Positions 24,804 to 37,100 of a DNA stretch of 64,000 bases are shown piece after piece. The notes below the pieces were generated by a model that saw nothing but the letters and a program-made list of their open reading frames with translations, ran no database searches and had not been told where the DNA came from. Origin of the DNA: Straminergon stramineum (Eukaryota; Streptophyta; Bryopsida; Hypnales; Calliergonaceae); assembly GCA_963920665.1 (NCBI GenBank), contig OY987265.1:29765001-29829000 (forward strand). The letters are read 5' to 3'. Position 1 is the stretch's first letter; each line of letters starts with the position of its first letter. The translations under genes were made by a program, and so were the position numbers.

Positions 24804-26612
24804 ATGAAACTTTTATGGGGCCTGACGCTCTCCCTTTTCCTCATCAATCTAGCAGCCGTCCTCGAGAGGGCGGATGAATCCCTCCTCCCTGCAGTGTACA
24901 AAGAAGTTTCGGAAGCCTTTCAGGCGAGCCCTTCTGAATTGGGCACCCTCACCTTCATCCGCACCCTGGTGCAAGCTCTATGCTCTCCTCTTGCAGGCAT
25001 CTTGGCCATGCGCTATTACCGCCCTTCGGTGATAGGACTGGGGACTCTCTTTTGGGCCATTTCCACCGCCGCTGTCGCCTTGTCCTTGACTTTCACACAA
25101 TGCGCATTCTCGCGGGCCTTGAATGGAATGGGGCTCGCCATTGTGGTGCCTGCTCTGCAGTCCTTCATTGCAGATAGTTACACTGAGTCGGGAAGAGGGG
25201 TGGCTTTTGGTTGGTTGAACCTCGTGGGCAGTGTGGGAGGCATCGCCGGCAGCACCACCGCCACGGTCATGGCCGGGTATGGCAGCATTTGGGGCATGGC
25301 TGGTTGGCGCGTTGCATTTCTCCTTGTTGCCGGTGTGAGTTCTGTTATTGGCTGGCTGGTGCACGTTTTTGTTACGGATCCACGGGACAATTCGATCAAA
25401 CACAGGGGCGTGGACGGGTGAGTGCAGATAATTTTCTTGAAGACATTATTATTCAGCATTTTCCTTTGATTTTGAGCAGCTTTTTTCTGTCTGGGAAAAG
25501 TTGAGAATGTAGGTCACAAAGTGTTGCCACCAGTTCTGAAGAGTCTGGATTACTTTGTCATGAGCTCATGTTGCACTGTTGAGGCGAAACTGAATGTTAC
25601 GGTTTTAATACATGGAGTGGTGGCAAGCTGGGACTCTGATTCTAAATTATTTGCAGACGCATGATGTCTAGATTCAAGACGGAAGAGAAAGTGGTCAAGA
25701 GCATTCACAGTGCGTGGCTTGATTCTTGGATTGCCATTAAAGCAGTGATGAAAGTACGAACCTTTCAGATCATCGTAATGCAAGGACTCGTGGGCTCATT
25801 GCCATGGATGGCTATGGTCTTTTTCACAATGTGGCTGGAGCTTATTGGTGAGACACTCCGCCTGTCCACCTTCTCGCAAATAAACACACAACCTTGTCAT
25901 GCACTGGGCAAGGTGTCGACTGATTTATTTTTATTTACAGCATTGGCAATGTACTGATGCGAGTCCTTGTGGGCGGTCTATCTCAGGGTTTGGACACAAA
26001 GCTGCAGCCAGTCTGATGAGCATCTTCTCCGCCGGCTGTGCCATTGGGGCTGTTTCTGGGGGCTGGTTAGGAGACCGAGCCGAGCAAAAGTATCCTGGAA
26101 AAGGCCGCATTATGTGTGCCCAGTTCTCCTCTTTCATGGGCATCCCCTGCTCCTTGGTTCTGCTCCATGTCCTCCCGCAAGACCCTGACCGATGGGGCTT
26201 GTTTGCATCCATGTTCTTGTTCATGGGGTTAACGATCAGTTGGTGTCAGGCGTGTGCCAATAATCCCATGTTTGCGGATGTGGTCCCCGAGCAGCAAAGA
26301 ACAGTCATTTATTCCTTTGACCGGGCTTTCGAAGGAGGTTTTGGAGCCCTGGCGGCGCCTCTGGTGGGGATTCTGGCGGAGAGTGTGTATGGCTACAGAG
26401 CCCACATGGTCATTCCCAAGAATGGCTCCCCGGCGGAAGCTCTGGCGCTTTCTCGAGGCCTGTTTGCAGTGATGGCCATCCCCTTTGGCCTCTGCTGCTT
26501 GTGTTACACTCCGCTTTATTTCACTTACACCAAAGATAGAGAGGAAGCTCGGGCTCACAACTCGAAACATGCCTACAACCCCATCTGGGATGAAGAGTCG
26601 TCGTTCAGGTAG
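24804..26612 (+). CDS. Major facilitator superfamily transporter (plant type)
   Basis: Three coding exons: 24804-25417, 25657-25847 and 25987-26612. Introns are GT-AG; the joined length is 1431 nt (476 residues). The start MKLLWGLTLSLFLINLAA is the first membrane segment, followed by the family block ERADESLLPAVYKEV (21-35). An N-terminal half of about six membrane segments contains ALNGMGLAIVVPALQSFIADSY. A central cytoplasmic loop (around KTEEKVVKSIHSAW) follows, then a second half with GGWLGDRAEQK and FADVVPEQQRTVIYSFDRAFEGGFGA. It resembles the Arabidopsis group that includes At4g36790 and At2g18590, whose substrates I do not know. Membrane location is certain in kind, but which membrane cannot be told. 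The acceptor at 25985-25986 was chosen because it restores the family sequence LIGFGH; the open frame before it is intron. Confidence 0.92.
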
Positions 26613-27984
26613 TCGTCACTATTGAATTCTTCAGTTTGGATCTGGCAGGGGTCGCTCGGCTCTTGTCATTGTCACCTGTAATTCCATGGCCAGTACACTT
26701 TGAGAAAACTGTTTCGGGACCGCCTAATCATCGATTCGGAAGTGTACTTTGGGGGACGCCTTGGAGTTTTCCGAATTCAAGGAATCTGGGCTACTGAAAG
26801 AGAATTCTGTACTAAGGAAATGACGAATTACAAAGATCAAACTGTAGGGATATTTGGATGAATTGAAAAAATGGTTGAATAGCAAAGTTCTTGCTAGAAT
26901 TTAGTGATTTTCACTAGATTTTGTGAAGTATATTACAGAATGTTTCTAGCTGTGTTGATATCTTGTATCTTGTTATCCCTCCGTCCCAATTTCCAAGTGT
27001 CTAATCACGGGGAGTCCTAAATTAAGTGCTTGATGGGCTGCTTGCATTACCTCATGAGCACATTGAACAATGCTTGCATCACAATGGAGGTGAGTAAGGT
27101 AATTTTGCGACTCATTCTAGTTGTTCTTCTCTGTGGTTGTACATTTGGGAGTACTCTCCCTACTTTCTAGAGTTGCGTAGTTTCAACATTTGGAAGATGA
27201 CTCTATTTCAAGGATACAAAAAATTCTAAATCTTGAACCTTAAATTTTAAACTGTAGCCCCCCTAAGTGTCAAAAAGTTAATGTCTTTCTTAATTTCATG
27301 GAATTAAGAAATGGCACACTTTGTTCAAGGCAAGGGGAGTATGTTTTATCTTTCTTTCTTTTTGAATTGGAAAAGTTAGCTTTTGAGATGAAATATATGT
27401 ATGGCTTTGAACTCCATTGTAAATGTAGATAAAAGTTTCTAAAATAATTACTTTAGAAATTTTAAAAAATATCTCAAGAATCTATTAATGTAAAGAAGGA
27501 TGAGGAAACATGTTTCCATGAAACAAAGTTTGAACACATAGTCTATAATAAAGGAAAATCATGTGGATGGCACAACATCGGCATTGAGGATGCTCTAAAT
27601 CTCTCATTGTAAAATTGGTGTCACAATTATCATATTGTCAATGTAATAGGTGGGCTAAAGGATAGTCAATGGAAAGGTTTAGTATAGTAATTTAGTCACC
27701 TTCACTAAATTTATATACTTTCTTATATGCATCCTTCTTACAACTTCCAATTTCATGCAATCATATTAATTCAAATCTTTGAGCTCTTTCCTTGAAACAA
27801 CTAATGCATTTAGCTCACAAGTGCAAAAAAATTAATGCCATGTTGAAACAACTCACAACTCATGCATATCTTTGGCTCCATGTGTTCAATTGGCTCCAAG
27901 ACCTTTCCAAGCTTGTCCCACCTTTGTGTGTGTAAACATATTTTCCTATATGAAATGTAAAGCAACCATGTGAGTCATTTAAGG
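26613..27984. other. 3' flank of MFS gene and AT-rich intergenic
   Basis: The first few hundred bases are probably 3' UTR. After about 26950 the DNA turns AT-rich and nothing was recognised. Confidence 0.4.
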
Positions 27985-27986
27985 TA

Positions 27987-28079
27987 AGGTAAGTGGGTAA
28001 AATTATATTATTGGTGTACATTTTAGAACTTGAATGTATACCACCATTACAAATTTGTCTACAATGGACTCATTTACCT
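27987..28079. mobile_element. Very short TA-flanked inverted-repeat element
   Basis: 93 bp flanked by TA, with ends AGGTAAGTGGGT and, inverted, AGGTAAATGAGT. An inner GGTGTACATT / AATGTATACC pair makes nearly the whole unit foldable. The ends share the AGGTAA start of the larger TA-flanked elements at 15594 and 28128. Confidence 0.55.
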
Positions 28080-28127
28080 TACATTCTTGTTCTCATATGA
28101 GTTTTCAGCAACATTTGCATGCAAGTA

Positions 28128-28262
28128 AGGTGAACTAGCCTATTACCACCAACCTTCTCAATTCCACCCTCTTGTACATGAGGTGCACATTACTCCTTTT
28201 GAAATGTCATGGGTACATAAGGGCAAAATTGAGAAGGGTGGTGGTAATAGGTTGGTTTACCG
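28128..28262. mobile_element. 135-bp TA-flanked hairpin MITE
   Basis: Arms of about 38 bp: the left arm contains CTATTACCACCAACCTTCTC and the right arm is its near-exact reverse complement. TA lies on both sides. It is non-coding and should fold into a strong hairpin. Confidence 0.75.
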
Positions 28263-28264
28263 TA

Positions 28265-31141
28265 CACAATAACTACACCTAGAATGAACCACTCCTCAAA
28301 ATTGACCCATATTTTTGAAAGGAAAGAGAAAAGGAAGGATACCCAAAATGGTGCACATTATAAAGACAAGTGTAAGGTGGAGTTGTGGGCCATTTTGAGT
28401 AGTGTGCAACTCTATTAATATTACCATGGAGGTGGTAACTTATAAGTGGTCAATATTGGATACACTTTCAGTTGTTTTAACTTCTTCTCTATGATATGTT
28501 TTGATACTACTCGTGTCATTTTTTCATGTGCATCAAATACATTTTGGCATCACCTACATGACACTTTAGCACCCTATACCTTGCATCTTTGAAAATTTGT
28601 AACTAATTCACAATGCATCCAAAAATGATGGAACCACTTGCATTTTGATTCATAGTCCTTCGCCAAATGAATGTGCAAAAAATGTTGTTCATTTTCTAGA
28701 GCATATTGGTGATGCCACAGAGCTTATTCATGCAATTTTAGTTGCAGTTACCTTATGGTCTTAACAGAGGCTGGCCGCAGTTGTTCATGAGACTTATAAT
28801 GTCTAGCATGTGCTAAGTTGCAAGATCTGTGGATTAACTTAGTGTCAATCTCTTGAAACCAGGCAGTCAGTGCAGCTTGCATAAATGTATGATTTCTCCA
28901 AACATGCTCATCTCTTGCCCTAGTACAGTACAGCAGGCTACAATTCATTTACGAATTTTTTAGTCAGTTCACTAGAAAGTTCAGCAACTTTAGGAAGCTC
29001 TAGCGTGCTAAAAAATAAACCTATTTTGAAACCGCAAATTGCATTGGAATTGCAATGAAGTGCAATTCAACTTCATAACAAGTGAAAAACAAATAATATA
29101 AAATTATACCACAATTTGAATTTCTTTTATTCACTATCTGTGAGAACCATAGGATAGTCAAAGTTTTTTTGCATTTGGATGAAGAACATACCAGAAAGAT
29201 TCATACAAGCAATTCAAGTGGTATGAGAACAAGTATCTCTACAGCAATTGTGAGGGTTCATTTCTTATATGTACCATTGAATACAAGTTGTAATTTTCAC
29301 AAACATTGGCAACACTAGATAATACATAGTACACAGAAAACATCAAACTCTTTGTATGATTTTCAATTAGATATGTGTGTTTGTGATGATGATAAAGTAG
29401 ACTTAAGTGTGATTCCAATGCAATTCGAAATTCCATTCATTATTGAGAGCACACTGGCCTCCCAAAGTTCTCAGAAGGATCCACAAATTCGTAAATGAAC
29501 TGTAGTCCAGTGTACAGTAGCTAGACATTAGAATCCTGATTTTTCTTCTTCTAATTGTCCATCAAAAGCGGATGCTCAGCATACATTTTTGACGATGAAT
29601 TGTGAGTCTTGTTAATTGGCGGATGTTGAGTTGTACAATACTACAGTATAAGAGTAGATTGAAGTCAGTCGTATGGGCAGTCTGTCAGGAGCTTAGTTTT
29701 GTTCTATTGCAGTGGGCTCAGTGAGAGAGATGGAGAGGAACTCCAATCTCCAAAGGATTGGTGTAAGATTAAATGAAGAGTCTGTTCACTTTGTTCACAT
29801 AACCCCTAAGCAATCAAGGCACAGTTTGGGCACAAATTGTGAAAAACTGTCACTTTTTCGGGTAGTGAGAAAAAAAACAAAAAAATGAAGTTTTTTTCAA
29901 AATTCAATTATGTATATTTTTACTAGACTTCTATGGGAATGTGTGAAAAAAAATTAAGAAACTTTGACCCTACAGATTGAAAAATTATAATGTTTGAAGT
30001 TAAAAGAATTTTTTTTATCATGCAAGATAGGGCCAGCAAACTTTAACTCCTCCTAAAGTGAGATTTTTACACTATATATGGGTTTGTTTTTGACATTTGC
30101 ATCTTGTATCTTGTAAGTTACATACTTGCAAATTTCAAAATTATAGGAGGAATTTTGGAATTTTTTAAAAATAAAGTAAAAAATACAGAGAGAGGGAGAA
30201 ATGGGTCAATGTTGGTCCTATGGTGCCCCAAAGAAAAGATTGGTTTTGTTGTTTTTCTTCAATGTAGTTACTTTTTTCAAATTCTTGTACTAATATTTTT
30301 TAAATGTTAGAATGTTTGACTATATCTTTATGGTGTACCTTCTCTTTTGAGTGGACAATCACTTACAAGGGTCAATTCAATAAGTTTAACCAAAAATAGT
30401 GAAAGAATGTTGATTTCAAGGAAAACCACAAATGATTTTTCAAAGGGGTTGATGTGGCATTTCTCCATTTGTTGTTAATCTTTTCAAAAATACCTAAAAT
30501 AGGTACACATATCATTCTCTCATTCATTGAGATTGGTACTTGAAATTGACCCCCTTGCACCCTATATTTGTATTTGTGTGACATTAGAATAGTTGACAAA
30601 AAATATGGGATATTTCTAATATGTTTGCCATATCCATATTTCATATTTGTACTTCCATATCTGTTCTCATCTTTGTATTTTGTTTAGTATGTCATAGTCA
30701 TATTCCATATGTGTATTCCATGTACATATTCCATATTTAACTTCGGTAGCTCAGATCAACTTGATCAGATGCCACACATTAAAATTTGCCCACCCACATC
30801 AATGGTGCTAGGAGGTGGTTTAATTTTTTTCCAAAATGATCAAACGGCCCAGATTTTTTGACAATGAAGGGGGCCAAGTTTTTACAAAAAATAGTTTGTG
30901 TTGCATATTTTGAGTGGATAGTGATTGACTTCAATTCTTGGGTCTAAACCATTGTCTTTGGAGGGGAACAATATGTGTGTCAAGCCATCACAACACTCAC
31001 TAGCATGATTTGGGAGGGATGGAGTCTAATAGGCTAAAGCTTGTCAATGAGTGCAAAAGTACCCCCTCCAAAAAAAAATATTTGTGTGAATAAGAAACGC
31101 AACAATAGCAATCAAAGTTTAGAGATGTGGAGAATTAACCC
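28265..31141. other. AT-rich intergenic with decayed repeats
   Basis: No gene was supported. A sequence starting ATAACCCCTAAGCAATCAAGG near 29805 resembles the left end of the TTAA-type elements and may begin a decayed F1-like copy; its other end was not found. Confidence 0.4.
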
Positions 31142-32014
31142 TTAACTCCTAAAGTTCTTTCATGTTTAGATGCTGAGAATTGCTCCAAAATACTAGTGTC
31201 CAAAGCAAGGCTAAAATCTTCATCTATATTTATTTTTTAACAAATTCATCCATAGGAACCTTTAGTTAACTTGGTAGATTACAATCTCTTAAAATTTGAG
31301 AATAAAAAACCTTATCGATTGTAAGATCATGATGCTTGAATTTCAAAAGACATATTTTCAATGCTTTCTAAATGGTGAGATTTCATCTTTCGAGATTCTA
31401 ACCCCAAAATGTGTAGATCCTACAACTTGCAACTTTCCATAATATGTTGAAGAAATAAATTCGGAATATATATGAAAAATTTCAAAAAAAACATTTCATA
31501 TTCATGCTTGAAAAAAATAGTAAGTAGATAGAATTACAAAATGATTTAAAATACTCAATTGTTAAGAATTTAGTTATAGAATTGAAAAATGCCCATCCCA
31601 ATGGTTGTAATGTTGTAATAAACAATCTACAACCTATGATTCTATTTTTTTTTTAAATATGGAAAATTGAGTTAAACAAAGGACTTCATAGATTATTTTA
31701 GAGTAGAGAATCCATAATTGCCCGCAAGCTAAAACTCCTCATAACTTTCATCTCATGAATCAAAATGGAATGATTCAAAGGTTTCCATATATATGTATTT
31801 TTCGTATCTACCTGGGTTGAGAAAAAAACAAGATATTATACAATAATTTCTTAATCATATAGTCAAAAGTTACAAAAATTGTTGCATCTTCAAGCTATTC
31901 CTCAACCACAAGTTGTGTGAAAACTTTGAAGAAAAAAATGAAAACTCTATTCTGAGTGAGATGTCCAAATTTTCTATATTGCCCAAAAATATTGTTTGGT
32001 CCTTCAGGGGTTAA
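31142..32014 (+). mobile_element. TTAA-flanked repeat, family F1, copy C
   Basis: 873 bp. It starts TTAACTCCTAAAGTTC and ends CTTCAGGGGTTAA. Internal blocks match copies A and B in order, including 'aatggaatgattcaaag' and 'ataaacaatctaca'. Its last TTAA is also the first TTAA of the next element. Confidence 0.65.
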
Positions 32015-32937
32015 CCCCTCAAGGCCTAATAATTTTTTGACAATGGAGATTTTCAATGGGTTGTCCCACTTTGATATTTTTTTGCACATAGATGTGCTTG
32101 AAATTTTTAATTTTAACCAGACAAAAGGAAAGACTAATTTATCTAGTATGCATGGAATTAATTGTGGAATAAATTTCATTGTTGAATTTTTAGATTATAA
32201 CAATTTTGGATGATCAACTTCATAGGCACCCTCCTTAGCTTTGGAGGAAGAAAAATTATAAAATGATGAAAAATGTTTTTTTATCCCTAAGAAAAACATA
32301 TTAGAACCTGAGGCAAATGTACTACTTTTGAATTTCTTTAAATGAGAAATTAAAAAAAAAAACTCTCTCAAATTTGTGCACATTTTCAAACAAAAGGAGT
32401 AGAAAGTCCAAATTGACCAAATTGGAATATTGGATCCTATAAAATTCAATGAAAGTTGTATATGAGTCAATTTTTGAAAATTCAATAATTGATGTTACTA
32501 GCATATTGTTTAAAACATCTTCAAAAACTTTGGAATCATTCTAATTATTTTTTGTTCTTAATTATACCAAATTAAACCTTATATTACTAAAATTTCTAAA
32601 AAGAAAAATTTGGAAAAAGAAAAATTCTGGGCCTAGTTTGTTGGTGCAAAGTAAAGACCATAAACGTCTGAAAAAGGGTTTTTTTTCAGTCCTACTATTC
32701 TTCTCATTGGAAAAAAAAATTATGTTTGCTCCCTTTTTCTATTAGACTACATTTCCTAGATAAATTTTTAAATACTTCTCACATTGAAATTTTGAAAATC
32801 AGAAAATGCAACATGTGAACTTGCTACTCAACAAGATCCTACTTTACAAAATATTGAGATTTGATTCATCCTACCGAGAATTTGCCATTGAAAATTTGGA
32901 GAGGATGCATTGTGTCCTCTTAGTCCTTGGGGGTTAA
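32011..32937 (+). mobile_element. TTAA-flanked inverted-repeat element, family F4
   Basis: 927 bp. The left end is TTAACCCCTCAAGGCCTAA and the right end, inverted, TTAACCCCCAAGGACTAA. The body differs from F1, F2 and F3. No transposase is visible. It directly abuts copy C of F1, with which it shares one TTAA. Confidence 0.6.
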
Positions 32938-33852
32938 AGGTCTCATAGGGACCATATATTCTATCATGTATTTTCGTCTTAGGATACAAAGAATGTGTTC
33001 AAATATGGCAAGACATACACCATCGGATTGAAAATTTAACAATGACCATCTCTCATTTAGAGATCATTTTAATATCTAAACCTTTATCATGGCATCATAT
33101 ATGTCAAATATGTGGCCACTTTGCAACTTCTCAAACTTGTAGGAGGTGCAATAATGATTTAAATTGGAAGGGCTACATATCATTGTATTCAATTCAATAT
33201 GAATACAAACTTTTGTAATTGTTGTATATGCCAATTCATGCACTTTATGTGTCAAATATACAAAAGAATCCATGTTGCAACCCAAATTGGGCTTCTCAAA
33301 TCTTTCAAGGTTAACTCTAGCTTTTTTTTTGGACCACAATACTAGAAGAGTCTATTTGTGAAAACTCCCACATCATGGGGTTGGCAAGTTAATGTGTGTG
33401 ACACAAAAATTACATATTCCTTAAGGGAATGATTGACAAAATTAGATTACTAAGTGGGTTTAGAGATTTGAATTCTAGAAGGGATAAGTGTGGAAATTCA
33501 TAAATTACTATCACTTTCATATCATTCTAATGTCAAATCAATATGCATCATATTGAGATGAAACTTATAAGGTGTCATTTTAGCATCATTATAATGTTTC
33601 TATAGCATGGGATGCCAAAGAACTATAATTGAAAAGCACCATGCAACTTGCTTTCAAATGTCAATTGTAACTTGAACTCTAACCAAAGCATCATAAAAAT
33701 ATTCTTGGTAAGTTAGTTAGTTATACATTGCTACACCCTAAATTTTGAATGTCATATATTAATTAAACCTAAAAGATTTTCAAAGTTCAAAGTGGGATAT
33801 GAATGTCCAAATATCATAAAAATTCATTCAATGAAATCCATTTAATATATAT
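32938..33852. other. AT-rich intergenic, nothing recognised
   Basis: No supported gene, RNA or repeat boundary. Confidence 0.45.
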
Positions 33853-34772
33853 TTAACCCCTAAAACAACAAATTGTGTTTTTTTGGCAACATATGGGCAA
33901 CTAACTATGATTGGAACTTTTCTTTATTTTTCTTTGAAATTTTCACACAACATGTAGATGAAGTTTTTTGTTAAGGCTTGACAATTTTGATAAATTTTGA
34001 TTGCATGGTTAAAAAGTTATTGTATGGTATGAAATTTTCATTGTTTGGCGGGCGATTTGGGCAACTTAAAAAAATTCTGAAAAAATCACTTTTTTGAGAA
34101 ACAAAAAATTTGAAATTTTTTTTCTAGATTTATATATCTTTAGAAACCTTTGAATCCTTCCATCGTGATTCATGAGATGAAAGTAATGAGGAGTTTTGAG
34201 TTAAAAAACTTGGAAGTCCTTTACTTAACTCAATTTGCAATATTTTTTGAAAAAAATAAAATCTTAGGATGTAGATTGTTTATTACAACATTATAACCAT
34301 TGGCATTGGCATTTTTCATTTCCATAACAAAATTCTTAACAATTTAGTATTTTGAATCATTCTCTAATTCTTTCTACTTACTAATTTTTTCCTATATGTT
34401 ATGCAATTCCAAATTATCCAAATTTTTTTTCAAGCATTTAGCCAACTTGCCTTTAGGAATGAATCCAAATAAGCACCATCATTTTGGACATTTTTTCATA
34501 CAAATGTGACTTTGTGAAGTGTAGTTGTATTTTATTTTAGATGGCCAAAAATAAGAATTATTGTCAATTCAAACACTAATATCTTGCAATCTACACAGTG
34601 AAAATTCTTTAAAATATTCCACAACTTCTCAAATTAGCATACTACCTTTGGATCTTAAAGTTATATGTGTCCCAAAATTTATTTATTTTTTCTAAAATTT
34701 AGTACTTATACTAGAAATGGCAGTTTGGGAGCGCATTTGGTGAAAACATAGTCAAAAGCCTCTAGAAATTAA
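33853..34772 (-). mobile_element. TTAA-flanked repeat, family F1, copy D (inverted)
   Basis: Reverse-complement copy of the F1 repeat. TTAACCCCTAAAAC at 33853 corresponds to the right end of copy A. The block 'ggtgaaaacatagt' near 34739 corresponds to the start of copy A. The outer end near 34772 still has TTAA, but the neighbouring bases have decayed. Confidence 0.55.
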
Positions 34773-34814
34773 TAAAATCTCTAACCTCCGTAGGATTTTG
34801 ACTATGTTTTCACC
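34739..34814. repeat. 19-bp perfect inverted repeat
   Basis: GGTGAAAACATAGTCAAAA (34739-34757) and its exact reverse complement (34796-34814) are separated by 38 bp. The left arm is the terminal part of F1 copy D, so the right arm may be a fragment of a second F1 end. Confidence 0.75.
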
Positions 34815-34822
34815 TTTATGTA

Positions 34823-36089
34823 GAGATTTAGAGAGGTGCAACAGAACCATATATGAAAGTGAAAACAATAGGTTGTAGGCTAGTTTAGGGTAGGAGGTCT
34901 TAAAACAAACCATTTTCTAGTTGATAGTGTTTATAAATGGGGAGTCTATTCCCCTTGAAATAATATTTTTTAGTAAATTTTCATTGAGAGAAAAATAGAA
35001 TTGGTAGCAAATCTAAGTCGTTTCATATTTTTAGGACCTTCGTGGAATTTTTGAAATTGAAATGCAATGGTCACTTTAATTGGACCACCTCTTGAAATAC
35101 AATACTTGTAAATTGATGGTGCATTGAAGACAAAAAAGTTTGCCTTTGCATTAAATGACCATTTTAGAGCCTTGTATGTTTTAGGACCTCCTACTTTACA
35201 TCGAATCCAAAGGTGAGGTGAGGGGGCCAAATTTTTTATGGATTTGATTGGTTGAAGTTGAGAAGGCTTTGGAAAATGATTTTGCATCATGAAATGAGAG
35301 GTCATAGGTCTCCAAGAAGGCCCAATGACATGAAGTGCATTTTTTTCCTATATTGCAAACTTGCAACAAAAATCTTCAAATTTTGAGCCCTCCAAATTAT
35401 AGTTAGACTTACTTCAAGGAGTCAGTCAAATTGAAATTTTGAGGTTCCTCATTAAATGCACTATTTTTTATTTTTATTTCATGCATTCTTGGTTGTTACA
35501 CAAATCCAAAGGTCATGACTTCTAAAAGAGGACTTCTCAATGGCAAACAAGGGGGCTTAGAGAGGGAAATTTCTCAATTTTCTAGCCCCCTTGTTTTTGG
35601 TAAAAAACAAGATTTAGATTAGGAAGACCAAGGCTAGACAAACACTAGCAAGTCTATCTTATTACACTATGGAGTTATTTAAATAATTTGATTTTCAATT
35701 TTGATATTCCATTTTCAAACATTAGATACTCAATCAATAGGATTTTTAGCTATATATTGATTTTTTGCTATTTTAGGTAGAACCCAATCATGCAATTTGC
35801 ACACTGGAAGGTTAGTGAATGATTTTGGAAAAAAATCTTCAATATCTAATATTTTGTGGAGTGATATTGTCACTTTTAAATGAATGTGCTGCTATACTTG
35901 AATTATTGTACATGCATTTAGATAAATGAATGTCATTTCATCCACATTATACATATATCATTTATAATTATAAATGGAAATACTTCATGAATCCAACAAC
36001 AATTGCAACAAGTTGCTATTTTAGAAAATTGAAAAAACAACCAATGCCCTCAATATAAATACATATAATATTTAAATACTAAATGATTA
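34823..36089. other. AT-rich intergenic, nothing recognised
   Basis: No supported gene. A 111-residue minus-strand reading frame at 34970-35305 has no recognised motif and is not called. Confidence 0.4.
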
Positions 36090-37100
36090 TTAAACTTCAC
36101 CCCTAAAGAAATAAGTGTCCTCTTATGGAACAAAGGAGAGTTTGGATAGATTCCTACAATCTCAATTTTTGGCATGAATTTAAAAAAAATGGAATATAGA
36201 AAAACATATTAGCTTTTGGAGAATGTCATTTTTATTTCAATAAATGCATGGAAGCAAAATTTGTGCCCCACGAAGCTCAAAATGTTCAATCCCAAGCAGC
36301 AAAAAAAGAAAACCCAAGAAACTAATAAAAAATCTTTTTAATCTTTTTCCTATTAGAAAACCTCTTTGTCCACATCGAAAGATTTGATTCATTCTCTGTG
36401 GACAAATGATGATAAATTTATGGACAGTCTTGTTCATCAAAAAAACTAATAACATTCTTCAAAAAATAACTTATAGGATTTGTTTTAACTCATTTTTTTT
36501 TAAATTTAAGAAATTCACAAGTTTCATTTTTTAACTAGAAGAATCTCACCATTAGAAATTGTATGTTTCAATTCTATCTTAAAACTTTCAATGATTTAGT
36601 TTTTCCTTACATCTCCAATCTATCTTTATTTCACATTTTTATTAAAGGATGAAAATCAAGTGTTCTTCTTAAAAGAAATTCTGAAACTTTCAATTCAAAT
36701 CTTCAAATTCTTAATCTTTCTTGCAAGAAAACTTTAATCATGAAGATTCAAGAATTGATAATCTAATTAGGCAAGGTACATGAAAAAACATTTTCTTTAC
36801 TTTATACTTAAGTATCTTGCAATTTACATAGTGAAAGTTTTTGAAATTTCTTCCATACAATTCCAAACTAGTCAAGTGCAAGATCCTATGGTTAGATATG
36901 CAAAAATAAATTATATATATACCTCCAAAAGGCCTTGATCTTGTAGAGATTAAACTTTCATTTTCAAAATCAACATAGAATTGTTGTTCTTTATAAAATT
37001 GACACATGTTCACTATTATCAAAATAGTCAAGATTCTAATTTTTTTAGAATATGACTATACAAATTTTGAAACATTTACAATCAAAGTTTAGTTTTGAAA
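36090..37100 (+). repeat. Decayed dispersed repeat, family F5, copy 2
   Basis: Shares ordered blocks with 2740-3750, such as the 'gaagcaaaatttgtgcc' block at 36252 and the 'cttgcaatttacatagtg' stretch at about 36815. It starts near a TTAA followed by CACCCCTAAAG. Boundaries are approximate. Confidence 0.4.

Noticed and set aside
25899..25986. Open frame reading upstream of the third transporter exon.
   Set aside because: It lies in the intron. The acceptor at 25985-25986 restores the conserved LIGFGH sequence and the reading phase.
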